A DNA stretch of 46,343 nucleotides. It comes from Fluviicola sp. Lineage in GTDB: Bacteria > Bacteroidota > Bacteroidia > Flavobacteriales_D > Crocinitomicaceae. Under the pieces are notes generated by a model. The model worked only from the letters and a program-made list of their open reading frames with translations. It had not been told where the DNA came from and ran no database searches. The stretch spans positions 1 to 46,343 of the forward strand of contig JADLGD010000101.1 of assembly GCA_020849495.1 (NCBI GenBank). Reading direction: 5' to 3'. Within the stretch, counting starts at the first letter, position 1, and each line of letters opens with the position of its first letter. The position numbers and the translations under genes were made by a program. Shown piece after piece: positions 18,210 to 26,956 of the stretch.

Positions 18210-19124
18210 ATGACTCGCACTATCTTTTTATTTATTGGTACTTTGTTACTTTCCACGCAGCTTTTTGCAAAAGCAGTTGCTGTGGATACATTGAATCGTA
18301 TCAATAATAAAGGCGAGCGATTTGGTTATTGGATAGTCAATGAGAAGAATGAGCCAATTGCTGCGAATTCTCCCTCAAAATGGAAAGAAGGAACTTACAT
18401 AAAAGGTAGAAAAGAAGGTGTTTGGATCAATTATTTCGAAGATGGAGTAACTCCACGATTGATTGGAGAATACGCTGATAATCGTCCTGCAGGTGCGTTC
18501 TTTCGTTTCAACAAGAAAGGTGAATTGCAACAAGCTAGTACTGTTCCTCGAAAAGTAAAATTTGCACAATCTGTCACTGCATCTAACGATGTATTTACTT
18601 GCAAGATGAATTTTGATAACAAAGAGATTGTTGCTGGACAGGTTTTCTTTTCACAAAAAGTAATCAAAAAGAATGCATTTCAATTTTGGGTTGAAAAATC
18701 ATTGGAAGCAATTTCATCAGATTCGAAAGTGATTGATTTTACTTGGTTGAACACGAATTATGATAAATTATACGCAAAATATTTAGAGGTTCGTACACCT
18801 AAGAATCAATTAAAAGAAAAACCAATTGTTGAAAAAGAAGTTCGTGAAATTGAAGCAACGATTTCACTTGAAAAAGAAAGTGCTAAAAAAGGACATTACT
18901 TTTTACCTCCTTTGGTGCGAAATCCACGTGTTGCTTCTGGTTTGAAGTTCCAACCGAATGGATTCAATAAATTGTACACCGTTGACAATGAGATTTGGAT
19001 TGATGGTTACTTTAAAGACGGACAATTACAAGATGGTAAAGTCTTTATTTATGATAGAGATGGTGTTTTACTAAAAGTAAGGGTCTATAAAAATGGTGTT
19101 TACGAATCGGATGGGATTTTATAA
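18210..19124 (+). CDS. Exported protein with MORN-like repeats
   Basis: The 304-residue product has a signal peptide cleaved near FAKA and then two or three MORN-like repeats: GERFGYWIVNEKNEP, GTYIKGRKEGVWINYFEDG and GEYADNRPAGAFFRFNKKG, with another near the C-terminus (GYFKDGQLQDGKVFIYDRDG). MORN repeats form beta-hairpin arrays. The middle region (about 115-230) has no recognisable domain. The start is the ATG at 18210, giving a normal signal peptide; a TTG at 18198 is less likely. The next gene overlaps its last 14 bases. Confidence 0.7.
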   Translation: MTRTIFLFIGTLLLSTQLFAKAVAVDTLNRINNKGERFGYWIVNEKNEPIAANSPSKWKEGTYIKGRKEGVWINYFEDGVTPRLIGEYADNRPAGAFFRFNKKGELQQASTVPRKVKFAQSVTASNDVFTCKMNFDNKEIVAGQVFFSQKVIKKNAFQFWVEKSLEAISSDSKVIDFTWLNTNYDKLYAKYLEVRTPKNQLKEKPIVEKEVREIEATISLEKESAKKGHYFLPPLVRNPRVASGLKFQPNGFNKLYTVDNEIWIDGYFKDGQLQDGKVFIYDRDGVLLKVRVYKNGVYESDGIL

Positions 19125-19638
19125 AATATTGCTTACACTACTATTTAATAAAAGGAGAGACAAGTGTTTTTCCTTTTTTTGTTTCGTACTATTTTGCTTT
19201 TATTGCAACAACAGCTTTTCTCAAGCTCAGCTAGAGCATTTAAGTTTAGAACACCGATTTTATATTGCCGTTGATCGATACAAAAACAAACAATTGGTAA
19301 CAGGAATGACCATTGAAGCTGATACAATGCAATTATTTAAAGTGGAAGTTGAATTGTTGTTGGATTGGAAAATGAAGCATTCAGTGATTTATCATTGTCA
19401 ACTTGATACAACAGCAAGAAATCATCATTTTATGTTGGATAGTTTAGAAATACCAGCGATTCGATTGTTTGATCCAGCTCATCACTTGGAAATACTTATT
19501 CAAAAACCTGTGAAGCATGTAGGCTACACACAAAACAAAGAAGAAATTACACATTGGAGTTCTTATTTTGCTGTTGTTACATTTCCTGCTCCGTTTAACA
19601 AATACTGGAAAAGAGACGTGTACTTTCATGAAAAATAG
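19111..19638 (+). CDS. Hypothetical exported protein
   Basis: The 175-residue product has a hydrophobic N-terminal segment ending near FSQAQLEH, suggesting export, although the leader is unusually long and contains a basic KRRDK patch before the hydrophobic core. The mature part (HRFYIAVDRYKNKQLVTGMTIEADTM) is beta-rich and unrecognised. The ATG at 19111 overlaps the upstream stop by 14 bases; an AGGAGA sequence at 19152-19157 is not followed by a start codon in this frame. Probably co-expressed with the MORN-type gene. Confidence 0.5.
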   Translation: MGFYKILLTLLFNKRRDKCFSFFCFVLFCFYCNNSFSQAQLEHLSLEHRFYIAVDRYKNKQLVTGMTIEADTMQLFKVEVELLLDWKMKHSVIYHCQLDTTARNHHFMLDSLEIPAIRLFDPAHHLEILIQKPVKHVGYTQNKEEITHWSSYFAVVTFPAPFNKYWKRDVYFHEK

Positions 19639-19648
19639 TGCGTATTTG

Positions 19649-19678
19649 TTGTGACCTATTGAAATTTACCTATCTTTG
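19649..19678 (+). promoter_or_regulatory. Promoter of rpsO
   Basis: TTG at 19649-19651, a 19-nt spacer and TATCTTTG at 19671-19678 form a full Bacteroidota sigma-A promoter. The leader to the ATG at 19735 is about 52 nt. Confidence 0.8.
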
Positions 19679-19734
19679 TGCCGTTATTTCAAAAGTTGGA
19701 ATAGCTACATAAGAATCATTCAAGTAATATTGGC

Positions 19735-20004
19735 ATGTATATCAATTCAGAAAAAAAGAAAGAAATCTTCGCTAAACACGGAGGTTCAGAAACAAACACA
19801 GGTTCAACAGAAGCGCAAGTAGCTTTGTTTACATTTCGTATTGCTCACTTAACTGAGCATTTGAAAAAGAACCGTAAAGATTACGGAACACAACGTGCAT
19901 TGCAGTTGTTAGTAGGTAAACGTCGTAGTTTGTTAGATTACTTAAAGCGTAAGGATATTGAAAAATACCGTGCTTTGGTAAAAGAATTAGGTTTACGTCG
20001 TTAA
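19735..20004 (+). CDS. rpsO: 30S ribosomal protein S15
   Basis: The 89-residue protein matches S15 over its full length, with the conserved GSTEAQVALFTFRIAHLTEHLKKNRKDYGTQRALQLLVGKRRSLLDYLKRKD. It binds 16S rRNA in the platform of the small subunit. It has its own strong promoter and a terminator downstream, followed by pnp, the same rpsO-pnp order known from E. coli. Confidence 0.98.
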   Translation: MYINSEKKKEIFAKHGGSETNTGSTEAQVALFTFRIAHLTEHLKKNRKDYGTQRALQLLVGKRRSLLDYLKRKDIEKYRALVKELGLRR

Positions 20005-20047
20005 TTCGAATTCCGATTATTCGGGTTACGAAACGAATAAATTTTAT

Positions 20048-20088
20048 AAAAGGGGGGCTTGACGGATTATTCCGACGTCCCCTTTTTT
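20048..20088 (+). terminator. Terminator after rpsO
   Basis: AAAAGGGG at 20048-20055 pairs with CCCCTTTT at 20079-20086, with an inner CGG/CCG pairing, followed by T residues. It lies 44 bases after the rpsO stop and likely limits read-through to pnp. Confidence 0.75.
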
Positions 20089-20095
20089 GTTTAAA

Positions 20096-20110
20096 TCGTC
20101 CATAGGACGA
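20096..20110 (+). promoter_or_regulatory. Small hairpin in the pnp leader
   Basis: TCGTCC-ATA-GGACGA is a perfect six-base-pair stem with a three-base loop, between the rpsO terminator and pnp. Confidence 0.45.
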
Positions 20111-20118
20111 AAAGATTG

Positions 20119-20138
20119 GAACGTGATGCATCACGTTC
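20119..20138 (+). promoter_or_regulatory. 20-bp perfect palindrome in the pnp leader
   Basis: GAACGTGATG is followed directly by its reverse complement CATCACGTTC, ending 23 bases before the pnp ATG. It could be a DNA operator or an RNA structure for pnp autoregulation; sequence alone cannot decide. Confidence 0.5.
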
Positions 20139-20161
20139 AAACTAAAATGTAAATTATAAAT

Positions 20162-22312
20162 ATGAAAATAGGAATCAAAAAGTCCATCGTTACTGGAGGG
20201 AAAGAAATTTCCATCGAGACCGGAAAATTGGCAAAACAAGCCGATGGTTCAGTAGTGTTACAAATGGGCAACACGGTGTTGTTAGCAACGGTTGTTGCAG
20301 CACCAGATGCAAAAGAAGGGGTAGATTTTCTACCGTTAACAGTAGATTACCGTGAGAAATATTCAGCGGCTGGTCGTTTCCCAGGAGGTTTCTTCCGTAG
20401 AGAAGCACGTCCGTCTGAAAATGAAATATTAGTAATGCGTTTGGTTGACCGCGCATTGCGTCCATTGTTTCCAGATGATTACCACGCAGAAGTGCAGTTG
20501 ATGATTCAATTGTTGGCTTACGATGGTGTAAATAATCCAGATGCATTGTGTGGTTTGGCTGCATCAGCTGCTATTGCTGTATCGAATATTCCTTTCAATG
20601 GTCCAATGTCTGAAGTACGTATTGGTCGTGTAAACGGAGAGTGGATCTTAAACCCAACAATGGAAGAGATCGCTTTGTCTGATATCGATATGATGATTGC
20701 AGGTACAGCGAAAGATGTGAACATGATCGAAGGAGAGTTCAAAGAAATCTCTGAATTGGAAATGGTTGAGGCAATTAAAATTGCTCATGCTGCAATCAAA
20801 GAACAATGTCAATTCCAATTGGATTTGGCTGCTGAAATCCCAACAGCTAATCCAAAACGCGAATACTGCCACGAAACACACAACGAAGATGTAAAAGCGA
20901 AAGTTTACGCTTTAGCAATGGACAAGTGTAAAGACGTTGCTCGTATGGGCTTAGCAAATAAAGCAAAACGTACTGAATTGTTTGAAGCTATCAAAACGGA
21001 AGTAAAAGCTGCTTTTACGGAAGAAGAATTAGCGGAAGTTAGCGGATTTGTTTCAACTTACTTCTCTGAAGTAAAGAAAAAAGCAGTTCGTTGGGTGATG
21101 TTGAATGAAAGAAAACGTTTGGATGGTCGCCAGTTTGACGAAATTCGTCCTATCTGGGCAGAAGTAGATTACTTACCAATCGTTCACGGTTCTGCAGTAT
21201 TTACACGTGGAGAAACACAATCATTAACTACCTTGACTTTAGGTGGTAAAATGGATGAGCAGTTGATCGATGGTGTGACTTTCCATGGAACTGAGAAGTT
21301 CTTGTTGCATTACAATTTCCCTCCATTCTCTACGGGTGAAGCAAAACCATTACGTGGAACATCTCGTCGCGAGATTGGTCATGGAAACTTGGCTTTACGT
21401 GCATTGAAACCAGTTTTACCTGAAGATAACGCATATACCATTCGTTTGGTTTCTGATATTTTAGAATCAAATGGATCTTCTTCAATGGCTACAGTTTGTG
21501 CTGGAACATTGGCGTTGATGGACGGTGGTGTTCAAATCAAAGCACCAGTTTCTGGTATCGCAATGGGATTGGTTGCTGATGAAGGTAAATTTGCTGTATT
21601 GTCTGATATCTTAGGTGATGAAGATCACTTGGGGGATATGGACTTTAAAGTAACTGGTACTTCAAAAGGAATTACTGCTTGTCAAATGGATATCAAAGTA
21701 GATGGTTTACCATACGAAGTTTTGATCCAAGCATTGGAACAAGCGAAAGGTGGTCGTTTACACATCTTGAACAAAATCATCGAGACAATTGCAGCTCCAA
21801 ACCCTGATTTCAAACCACAAACACCTCGTATCGAAGCATTCAATGTGCCAAATGATATGATTGGTGCTATCATCGGACCTGGAGGAAAAATCATTCAAGG
21901 TATCCAAAAAGATACGAATACAACGATTACGATCGAAGAATTGCCAACAGGTGAAGGACGTGTTCAAATCATGTCTAACAATGCAGATGACATGAATGCA
22001 GCTAACTCTCGCATTCGTATGATTGCTTTCCCTCCAACAGTTGAGGAAGGTGCTGAATACGAAGGAAAAGTGAAAGCAATCAAAGATTTCGGTTGTTTCG
22101 TTGAAATTTTACCTGGTACAGATGGTTTGATCCACGTTTCTGAATTCTCTTGGGAGAAAGTAGCGAAAATGGAAGATGTGGTGAAAGAAGGCGACGTGTT
22201 GAAATTCAAAGTCGTTGGTAAAGATCCAAAAACGAAAAAATGGAAATTATCTCGCAAAGTGTTGTTGCCACGTCCGGAAAAACCGGCTACTGAAGCAGCA
22301 AAAGCTGAATAA
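20162..22312 (+). CDS. pnp: Polynucleotide phosphorylase
   Basis: The 716-residue enzyme degrades RNA 3'-to-5' with phosphate. Domain order is RNase PH-1 (about 10-145), a helical linker domain, RNase PH-2 (about 315-545, with [30 protein letters not shown]), KH (about 560-615, with [16 protein letters not shown]) and S1 (about 630-700, with [25 protein letters not shown]). The length is typical. It may be co-transcribed with rpsO through the terminator, or have its own promoter, which I cannot see clearly. A strong terminator follows. Confidence 0.98.
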   Translation: MKIGIKKSIVTGGKEISIETGKLAKQADGSVVLQMGNTVLLATVVAAPDAKEGVDFLPLTVDYREKYSAAGRFPGGFFRREARPSENEILVMRLVDRALRPLFPDDYHAEVQLMIQLLAYDGVNNPDALCGLAASAAIAVSNIPFNGPMSEVRIGRVNGEWILNPTMEEIALSDIDMMIAGTAKDVNMIEGEFKEISELEMVEAIKIAHAAIKEQCQFQLDLAAEIPTANPKREYCHETHNEDVKAKVYALAMDKCKDVARMGLANKAKRTELFEAIKTEVKAAFTEEELAEVSGFVSTYFSEVKKKAVRWVMLNERKRLDGRQFDEIRPIWAEVDYLPIVHGSAVFTRGETQSLTTLTLGGKMDEQLIDGVTFHGTEKFLLHYNFPPFSTGEAKPLRGTSRREIGHGNLALRALKPVLPEDNAYTIRLVSDILESNGSSSMATVCAGTLALMDGGVQIKAPVSGIAMGLVADEGKFAVLSDILGDEDHLGDMDFKVTGTSKGITACQMDIKVDGLPYEVLIQALEQAKGGRLHILNKIIETIAAPNPDFKPQTPRIEAFNVPNDMIGAIIGPGGKIIQGIQKDTNTTITIEELPTGEGRVQIMSNNADDMNAANSRIRMIAFPPTVEEGAEYEGKVKAIKDFGCFVEILPGTDGLIHVSEFSWEKVAKMEDVVKEGDVLKFKVVGKDPKTKKWKLSRKVLLPRPEKPATEAAKAE

Positions 22313-22331
22313 ATGACAAGATAATTTGATC

Positions 22332-22366
22332 AAAAGGTCGTTTCATTCGTGAAACGACCTTTTTTG
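22332..22366 (+). terminator. Rho-independent terminator after pnp
   Basis: A 14-bp perfect stem (AAAAGGTCGTTTCA) with a TTCG tetraloop at 22346-22349 is followed by a T-run. The stem and UUCG loop make it very stable. Confidence 0.93.
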
Positions 22367-22370
22367 TTTT

Positions 22371-22463
22371 GCGGAGATTAGCAACATAAAAACCGTAAAA
22401 AATGCGGAGAATAATTTTTATACCTGCAAAAAATGCGTAGATTAGTGTTTTAAATTCGCAGAG
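22371..22463 (+). repeat. Three or four short direct repeats upstream of the Fic gene
   Basis: GCGGAGATTA (22371), GCGGAGAATA (22404), GCGTAGATTA (22435) and a degenerate GCAGAG (22458) recur at spacings of 33, 31 and 23 bases, in the stretch between the pnp terminator and the fic start. Such spacing suggests binding sites on one face of the helix, possibly operators. Repeats are short and the role is inferred. Confidence 0.4.
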
Positions 22464-22465
22464 CT

Positions 22466-23575
22466 ATGAGTACCTATGTTTATCAGCATTACGATTGGCC
22501 CCATTTTATGTGGGACAATGACATGGTATTGATGTACCTTGCTGATGTGCGTTTTGCTCAAGGCAAACTGATGGGGAAGTTGGAAACTCTCGGTTTTGAA
22601 ATGCGTGAAAATGCACAGTTTGAAATGCTTTCTTTGGAAGTGCTTAAATCAGCGGAAATAGAAGGGGAACTTTACAAACCGGATGAAGTGAGATCTTCAG
22701 TCGCAAGAAAATTAGGCTTGGATAAATTTCAGAATGTTCAAGCGGGAAAACATGTGGATGGAGTAGTAGAAATGGTTTACGATGCATTGACCAATTTTCA
22801 TGAACCACTTACGAAAGAACGCCTTTTTGCTTGGCATGCAGCATTGTTTCCAACAGGTTATAGCGGCATGTATCAAATAACAGTTGGTCAATATAGAGTC
22901 GATTCAACAGGTCCCATGCAAGTTGTTTCGGGTGCACTTGGTAAAGAACGGGTTCATTTTCAAGCGCCTCATTCAGATTTATTACCCACTGAAATGGAAG
23001 CTTTTCTAGAATGGTTCAACGAAGATCAAGGATTGGATTTGGTACTAAAAGCTGGTGTAGCTCATTTTTGGTTTCTGACATTGCATCCTTTTGAAGATGG
23101 AAATGGTCGTATAGCTCGTGTATTGACCGATTTGCTTTTGGCCCGTTCAGATAAAAGCACACAGCAGTTTTACAGTCTTTCAGCACAATTGTTGAAAGAA
23201 CGAAAAGCATATTATGAATTACTTGAGAAATGTCAAAAAGGGGATATGGATCTCACCAATTGGCTGTTGTGGTTCTTGAATTGTTTTCATGTCGCCGTAA
23301 AATCAACTAACGAAATACTGAATCATACTTTGCAAAAGGCTGCCTTTTGGAAAACGCACAGTCAAACACTTTTGAATGACCGTCAATTAAAAGTAGTCAA
23401 CCGTTTATTGGATGAATTTGAAGGGAATTTGACTTCTACAAAATGGGCGAAAATGTGTAAATGTTCACAAGATACTGCACTAAGAGACCTCAATGATCTG
23501 TTGCGAAAAAAGGTATTAAAGAAAAATGATTCGGGAGGGAGAAGTACGCATTATTCGCTTGTTTTAACCGATTGA
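22466..23575 (+). CDS. Fic-family protein with DUF4172 and winged-helix domain
   Basis: This 369-residue protein has an N-terminal DUF4172 domain (YVYQHYDWPHFMWDNDM), a Fic domain with the full catalytic motif HPFEDGNGRIAR (His near 207), and a C-terminal winged-helix region (STKWAKMCKCSQDTALRDLNDLLRKKVLKK). Fic enzymes usually transfer AMP to protein hydroxyls. SAEIEG at 62-67 fits the inhibitory motif [ST]xxxE[GN], placed before the Fic domain as in self-inhibited class II Fic proteins, so no separate antitoxin is expected. The target is unknown. The winged helix suggests it may bind its own promoter region. Confidence 0.9.
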   Translation: MSTYVYQHYDWPHFMWDNDMVLMYLADVRFAQGKLMGKLETLGFEMRENAQFEMLSLEVLKSAEIEGELYKPDEVRSSVARKLGLDKFQNVQAGKHVDGVVEMVYDALTNFHEPLTKERLFAWHAALFPTGYSGMYQITVGQYRVDSTGPMQVVSGALGKERVHFQAPHSDLLPTEMEAFLEWFNEDQGLDLVLKAGVAHFWFLTLHPFEDGNGRIARVLTDLLLARSDKSTQQFYSLSAQLLKERKAYYELLEKCQKGDMDLTNWLLWFLNCFHVAVKSTNEILNHTLQKAAFWKTHSQTLLNDRQLKVVNRLLDEFEGNLTSTKWAKMCKCSQDTALRDLNDLLRKKVLKKNDSGGRSTHYSLVLTD

Positions 23576-23621
23576 ATTTTCACAAAAAAATACAAAACCA
23601 CAATATTGTTTGATTCATGTA

Positions 23622-23642
23622 GTTTAGAGGTTGCTTCTAAAC
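23622..23642 (+). promoter_or_regulatory. Hairpin just before the diacylglycerol kinase gene
   Basis: GTTTAGA and TCTAAAC form a perfect seven-base inverted repeat with a seven-base loop, ending 8 bases before the ATG at 23650. Either a leader structure or chance. Confidence 0.25.
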
Positions 23643-23649
23643 GAACTCA

Positions 23650-24012
23650 ATGAAAAAACGCCTTAAAAGCTTTACACATGCATTTTCTGGTTGGCGGATT
23701 GCCTCCAAAGAAGAGCCCAATTACATGATCCATCTATTTGCTGCTCTTTTAGCTGTGAGTTTGGGATTCTATTTTAAAATTACAGTTGCTGAATGGCTGT
23801 TTATTGTTCTGGCTATTGCAATTGTTCTGGCTTCTGAATTATTCAATACGGCACTCGAGGTTCTTTGTGATTACATACAACCAGAAAAACATCCCAGTAT
23901 CAAGAAAATCAAAGACCTTTCTGCTGGAGCAGTTTTGATAACAGCTATTGCTGCATTCACTGGCGGATTGCTGATTTTTATTCCAAAATTCATTCATCTT
24001 TACTATGCTTAA
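23650..24012 (+). CDS. Diacylglycerol/undecaprenol kinase, DagK family
   Basis: The 120-residue integral membrane protein shows the small prokaryotic lipid kinase pattern: an amphipathic N-terminus (FTHAFSGWRIASKEEPNYMIH), three membrane helices, and the conserved LASELFNTALEVLCDYIQPEKHPSIKKIKDLSAGAVLI. Related proteins phosphorylate diacylglycerol or undecaprenol in the inner membrane. The two are hard to separate by sequence; Bacteroidota members are often annotated simply as diacylglycerol kinase. The next gene overlaps by 8 bases, suggesting an operon. Confidence 0.88.
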   Translation: MKKRLKSFTHAFSGWRIASKEEPNYMIHLFAALLAVSLGFYFKITVAEWLFIVLAIAIVLASELFNTALEVLCDYIQPEKHPSIKKIKDLSAGAVLITAIAAFTGGLLIFIPKFIHLYYA

Positions 24013-24679
24013 TTTATTGAAACGCCCCATCAACCAATTGTTATTGGTACTTGTAATTGCCTGTTTCAGTCTTTCCATTTTTAGAGTTGTGTATTCTGAA
24101 AGTGTCCATTACTTGTTTTTAGTGTGGAATTTGTTTTTGGCTTTTGTTCCATTGCTTATTGTTCAGTTGCCCTTCTTTGAACGTTCAAAAAATAGTTTCA
24201 CTTTTTCAATGATCGCATTTTGTTGGTTGTTGTTTTTTCCGAATGCGCCCTACATTTTGACCGATTTATTTCATTTAAGCAATCATTCAACAATGCCAAT
24301 ATGGTTTGATCTAGTGTTGATTTTGCTTTATGCTTGGACTGGTTTGCTAGCTGGTTTTTACAGCTTGATGATCATTGAACAAAAATTGCAACTTTTTGTA
24401 TCAAGTCGTTGGCGACAAATTGGGGTCATTGGTTTGATTTTTCTTTCCAGTTTTGGTATTTATTTAGGAAGGTATTTACGCTTCAATAGTTGGGATTTAT
24501 TGAATCATCCAGGTTCGTTATTAGCACAAGTGTTTGATCGTTTTTCACACCCAATGGATCATCCTAGAACATGGGGATTCACTATTTTTATGGGTTTGTT
24601 TTTGAGTTTGATTTATTTCTCAATCAATAGCTTTCAAAAGTTCAAAAGTTCTTTAAATCAAGAGGTTAAGTCTCAATAA
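24005..24679 (+). CDS. DUF1361 integral membrane protein
   Basis: The 224-residue protein has about six or seven hydrophobic helices and the DUF1361 hallmark LLFFPNAPYILTDLFHL after the third, with LGRYLRFNSWDL later. Function is unknown. Its start overlaps the diacylglycerol kinase gene by 8 bases, so the two are likely translationally coupled. The C-terminus carries a short basic tail. Confidence 0.8.
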   Translation: MLNLLKRPINQLLLVLVIACFSLSIFRVVYSESVHYLFLVWNLFLAFVPLLIVQLPFFERSKNSFTFSMIAFCWLLFFPNAPYILTDLFHLSNHSTMPIWFDLVLILLYAWTGLLAGFYSLMIIEQKLQLFVSSRWRQIGVIGLIFLSSFGIYLGRYLRFNSWDLLNHPGSLLAQVFDRFSHPMDHPRTWGFTIFMGLFLSLIYFSINSFQKFKSSLNQEVKSQ

Positions 24680-24688
24680 AACAGTATG

Positions 24689-25162
24689 TTATTCATAATG
24701 AAATGTGAGTTCGCCTTCTGTTATTAAAGGGTAAATATCCACACCATCATTGTACAAATCAAGTTCGAAAGTAGCTTGAATGATTTTATTGATGGTGTCG
24801 TTTGAAATGACTGTAAATGTTCCGTTTCCAGGACCATAATAAATGGAATCAATATCCAAATGATACAAGGAGAATTCTTCAGATTCGCCATCAATTATTT
24901 GATAAGTCCCAGGTAATACATCTCTTCGAATGACACCAGCATACGAGTTATACTGTAATTGTTGAGTAAGAGAGTTATAGGATTCAAAATAAATGGTATT
25001 CTCATCAGCTAAAGTAACATAAACGTTATTAGATGTGAATGGAACGCCATCTTTTTTCAAAGAAAAGGTATAGGTGCCAGAAGTTGATTTTGTTTCATTT
25101 TTCTTTTTACAAGAAAAGAATAAAGGAGCTGCGATTAGTAGTAAAAATAAGGCCTGTTTCAT
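24689..25162 (-). CDS. Hypothetical lipoprotein
   Basis: This 157-residue protein starts with a lipoprotein signal (lipobox LFFSC, Cys near residue 18) followed by a basic KKKNETKS linker and a beta-rich domain with YTFSLKKDGVPFTSNNVYVTLAD, YNSYAGVIRRDVLPGTYQII and GELTFHY. It resembles the small beta-sandwich lipoproteins common in Bacteroidota. No specific function can be given. It is convergent with the DUF1361 gene, 9 bases apart. Confidence 0.65.
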   Translation of the reverse strand: MKQALFLLLIAAPLFFSCKKKNETKSTSGTYTFSLKKDGVPFTSNNVYVTLADENTIYFESYNSLTQQLQYNSYAGVIRRDVLPGTYQIIDGESEEFSLYHLDIDSIYYGPGNGTFTVISNDTINKIIQATFELDLYNDGVDIYPLITEGELTFHYE

Positions 25163-25254
25163 GTTGATTTTTTTTCTAAAGTATTAAAAACGAATCTATA
25201 CTACAACTTTTTAACATTTCAGAAATGCATCACAAAACAAATGTTCAGTTATCC

Positions 25255-25713
25255 TTATACAATGTGTTTTTTTTGAAGACCTCTTAAGAAATTTCTCAAA
25301 AACTGATCGCCACAAATGCGGTAATGTGGATGCTTCGAATCTCTGAAAAAAGCATTCAACTCAGCTTTACCAATGCGCATGTCAACTGAAGCAAGAAGGT
25401 TAACAATATCTTCGTCCTTTAGTGCTAAAGCAATTCGGAACTTTCTAAAAATGATGTTGTTGTTCAATTTTGTTTCAGGAACTGGAATTTGATCGTCTTT
25501 TTTACCGCGTTTCTCAATGATAAAGGCATTCAACAAGGCTGCAAGTGCTTCATCTGGCATTTCTTTGAATCCAGGGTAAATGTCTTGTTTCATCCATGCA
25601 AACATATCTATAGGCGAAACAATATAATCTACAGATTTAAATAAATCCATTAATTGCTCTTCGTTGTATCCGAAGATTTTGCGCAGTTTGTAAAAAACGT
25701 AATTGGTTTCCAT
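25255..25713 (-). CDS. DUF1456-family protein (YehS-like)
   Basis: The 152-residue cytoplasmic protein is a tandem of two similar helical modules: residues about 3-65 (NYVFYKLRKIFGYNEEQLMDLFKSVD) and about 83-147 (NIIFRKFRIALALKDEDIVNLLASVD), ending RNFLRGLQ. This two-copy layout defines DUF1456, which includes E. coli YehS; the function is unknown. The ATG at 25713 is chosen because the longer frame to 25761 adds residues that do not belong to the family and would cross the promoter. It is divergent from the membrane protein at 25803. Confidence 0.85.
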   Translation of the reverse strand: METNYVFYKLRKIFGYNEEQLMDLFKSVDYIVSPIDMFAWMKQDIYPGFKEMPDEALAALLNAFIIEKRGKKDDQIPVPETKLNNNIIFRKFRIALALKDEDIVNLLASVDMRIGKAELNAFFRDSKHPHYRICGDQFLRNFLRGLQKKHIV

Positions 25714-25717
25714 GTGA

Positions 25718-25725
25718 CAAAAGTA
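25718..25725 (-). promoter_or_regulatory. -7 box for the DUF1456 gene, 5 nt from the ATG
   Basis: The reverse strand reads TACTTTTG, a full consensus match whose last base is 5 nt before the A of the ATG. It would produce a leaderless transcript; no -33 TTG is evident. Confidence 0.45.
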
Positions 25726-25755
25726 AGTTTTTAATTTTGAAAGCATAGAAAATGC

Positions 25756-25784
25756 TTGCATTCCGTGATTTGCTATTACTTTTG
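25756..25784 (+). promoter_or_regulatory. Promoter of the 25803 gene
   Basis: TTG at 25756-25758, an 18-nt spacer and TACTTTTG at 25777-25784 match the Bacteroidota promoter well and leave a leader of about 13 nt before the GTG start. Confidence 0.65.
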
Positions 25785-25802
25785 TCGCTCAAAATTATTT
25801 AA

Positions 25803-26927
25803 GTGAAACGTTTCTTTAAAAGTCGTTGGTTTAAAATCCCATTCTTTACCCTAACTTTTGTGTTTGCTGCCATTGGTTTCTTTCTAACTGTATCCTATTT
25901 AGCAATTACAATGCGTTGGACAGATGAAGCAGGACAAGTGGATGTCAATAACCGTTATTTTCAAGAAATTCACGACAAATACAATCAAGATTTCAAGATT
26001 GATAGTGTGAAAGTGGTCAAACAACAATACGAAGCTTTGAATCGCATTATTTTGCTGAACGAATTTTATCCAAAGAATGCTCAATTCATTTTAGCTGCCA
26101 TGCAAAAAGGTGGAAGTGAAGTGGAAATTTTACGCATGTTGGATGCGGTTGATTTACAATTGAAAAACGATCAAGATTACCAAGCAGAGGTTCGTAAACT
26201 GCGAAAAAAAGTGGCTCAAAACAAACGTGTGAGTGGATTAAGTGTGTTTGATTGGATGAATATTTCTGAATGGCAAGATTTTAAAGCAGCAGTCGCAAAA
26301 GACAAACACTTGATTGATAGTGCTGCCAATCAAACAGGGGTGGAAGCACGGTTAATCGTGGCCTGTTTAGTTGGTGAGCAAATCCGCTTGTTCAATTCGA
26401 ACAGAGAAATATACAAAACCTACATCGGTCCATTGAAAGTGTTGTCTGTTGAAAGTCATTTTAGTTTTGGTGTAACAGGAATCAAGGAATTGACAGCGAT
26501 GAACATTGAGAAAAACCTCAAAGATCCAGCATGTGAATTTTACTTAGGTAAACAATACGAAACCTTATTGGATTTTAAAGCAACTGATACCGCTGCGATT
26601 CGCGTAGAACGCATCGATCGCTTGGTTGATTACCGCAATCATTATTATTCTTACTTGTATGCAGCAATTTTCTTGAAACAAGTCAAAGTACAATGGGAAA
26701 AAGCGGGTTATCCAATCGATAAACGTCCTGAAATTTTAACGACTTTGTTCAATGTTGGTTTTCCACAATCAAAACCGAAAGCAAAACCAAGAGTGGGAGG
26801 TTCAACAATATTAATTCATGAAAAACCTTATTCGTTTGGTGCAATTGGCTATCAGTTTTACTATTCAGGTGAATTGTATGATCTGTTTCCTTTTGAACAA
26901 CAAAAGTTTGATTGGAAAAGAGATTGA
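25803..26927 (+). CDS. Membrane-anchored periplasmic protein, possibly lysozyme-fold
   Basis: The 374-residue protein begins at a GTG and has one N-terminal membrane helix (about 12-37), so most of it should lie in the periplasm. A helical region follows, then AANQTGVEARLIVACLVGEQIRLF, SHFSFGVTGIKELTAMNIEK, YRNHYYSYLYAAIFLKQ and ILTTLFNVGFPQSKP. The Glu in VGEQ, a following FGVTGIKE.TA segment and the helix pattern recall soluble lytic transglycosylases and DUF1402-like proteins. That similarity is my inference and is weak. It ends at a hairpin shared with the convergent gene. Confidence 0.55.
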   Translation: MKRFFKSRWFKIPFFTLTFVFAAIGFFLTVSYLAITMRWTDEAGQVDVNNRYFQEIHDKYNQDFKIDSVKVVKQQYEALNRIILLNEFYPKNAQFILAAMQKGGSEVEILRMLDAVDLQLKNDQDYQAEVRKLRKKVAQNKRVSGLSVFDWMNISEWQDFKAAVAKDKHLIDSAANQTGVEARLIVACLVGEQIRLFNSNREIYKTYIGPLKVLSVESHFSFGVTGIKELTAMNIEKNLKDPACEFYLGKQYETLLDFKATDTAAIRVERIDRLVDYRNHYYSYLYAAIFLKQVKVQWEKAGYPIDKRPEILTTLFNVGFPQSKPKAKPRVGGSTILIHEKPYSFGAIGYQFYYSGELYDLFPFEQQKFDWKRD

Positions 26928-26930
26928 AAC

Positions 26931-26956
26931 AAAAAAGAGGCCGAAGCCTCTTTTTT
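26931..26956. terminator. Bidirectional terminator between convergent genes
   Basis: AAAAAAGAGGC, a CGAA loop and GCCTCTTTTTT form an 11-bp perfect stem with a U-run in both directions. It serves both the gene ending at 26927 and, on the reverse strand, the one ending at 26955, whose stop codon touches the stem. Confidence 0.92.

Noticed and set aside
20190..20564. 124-residue frame opposite pnp
   Set aside because: Entirely inside the well-supported pnp gene on the opposite strand, with no recognisable domain.
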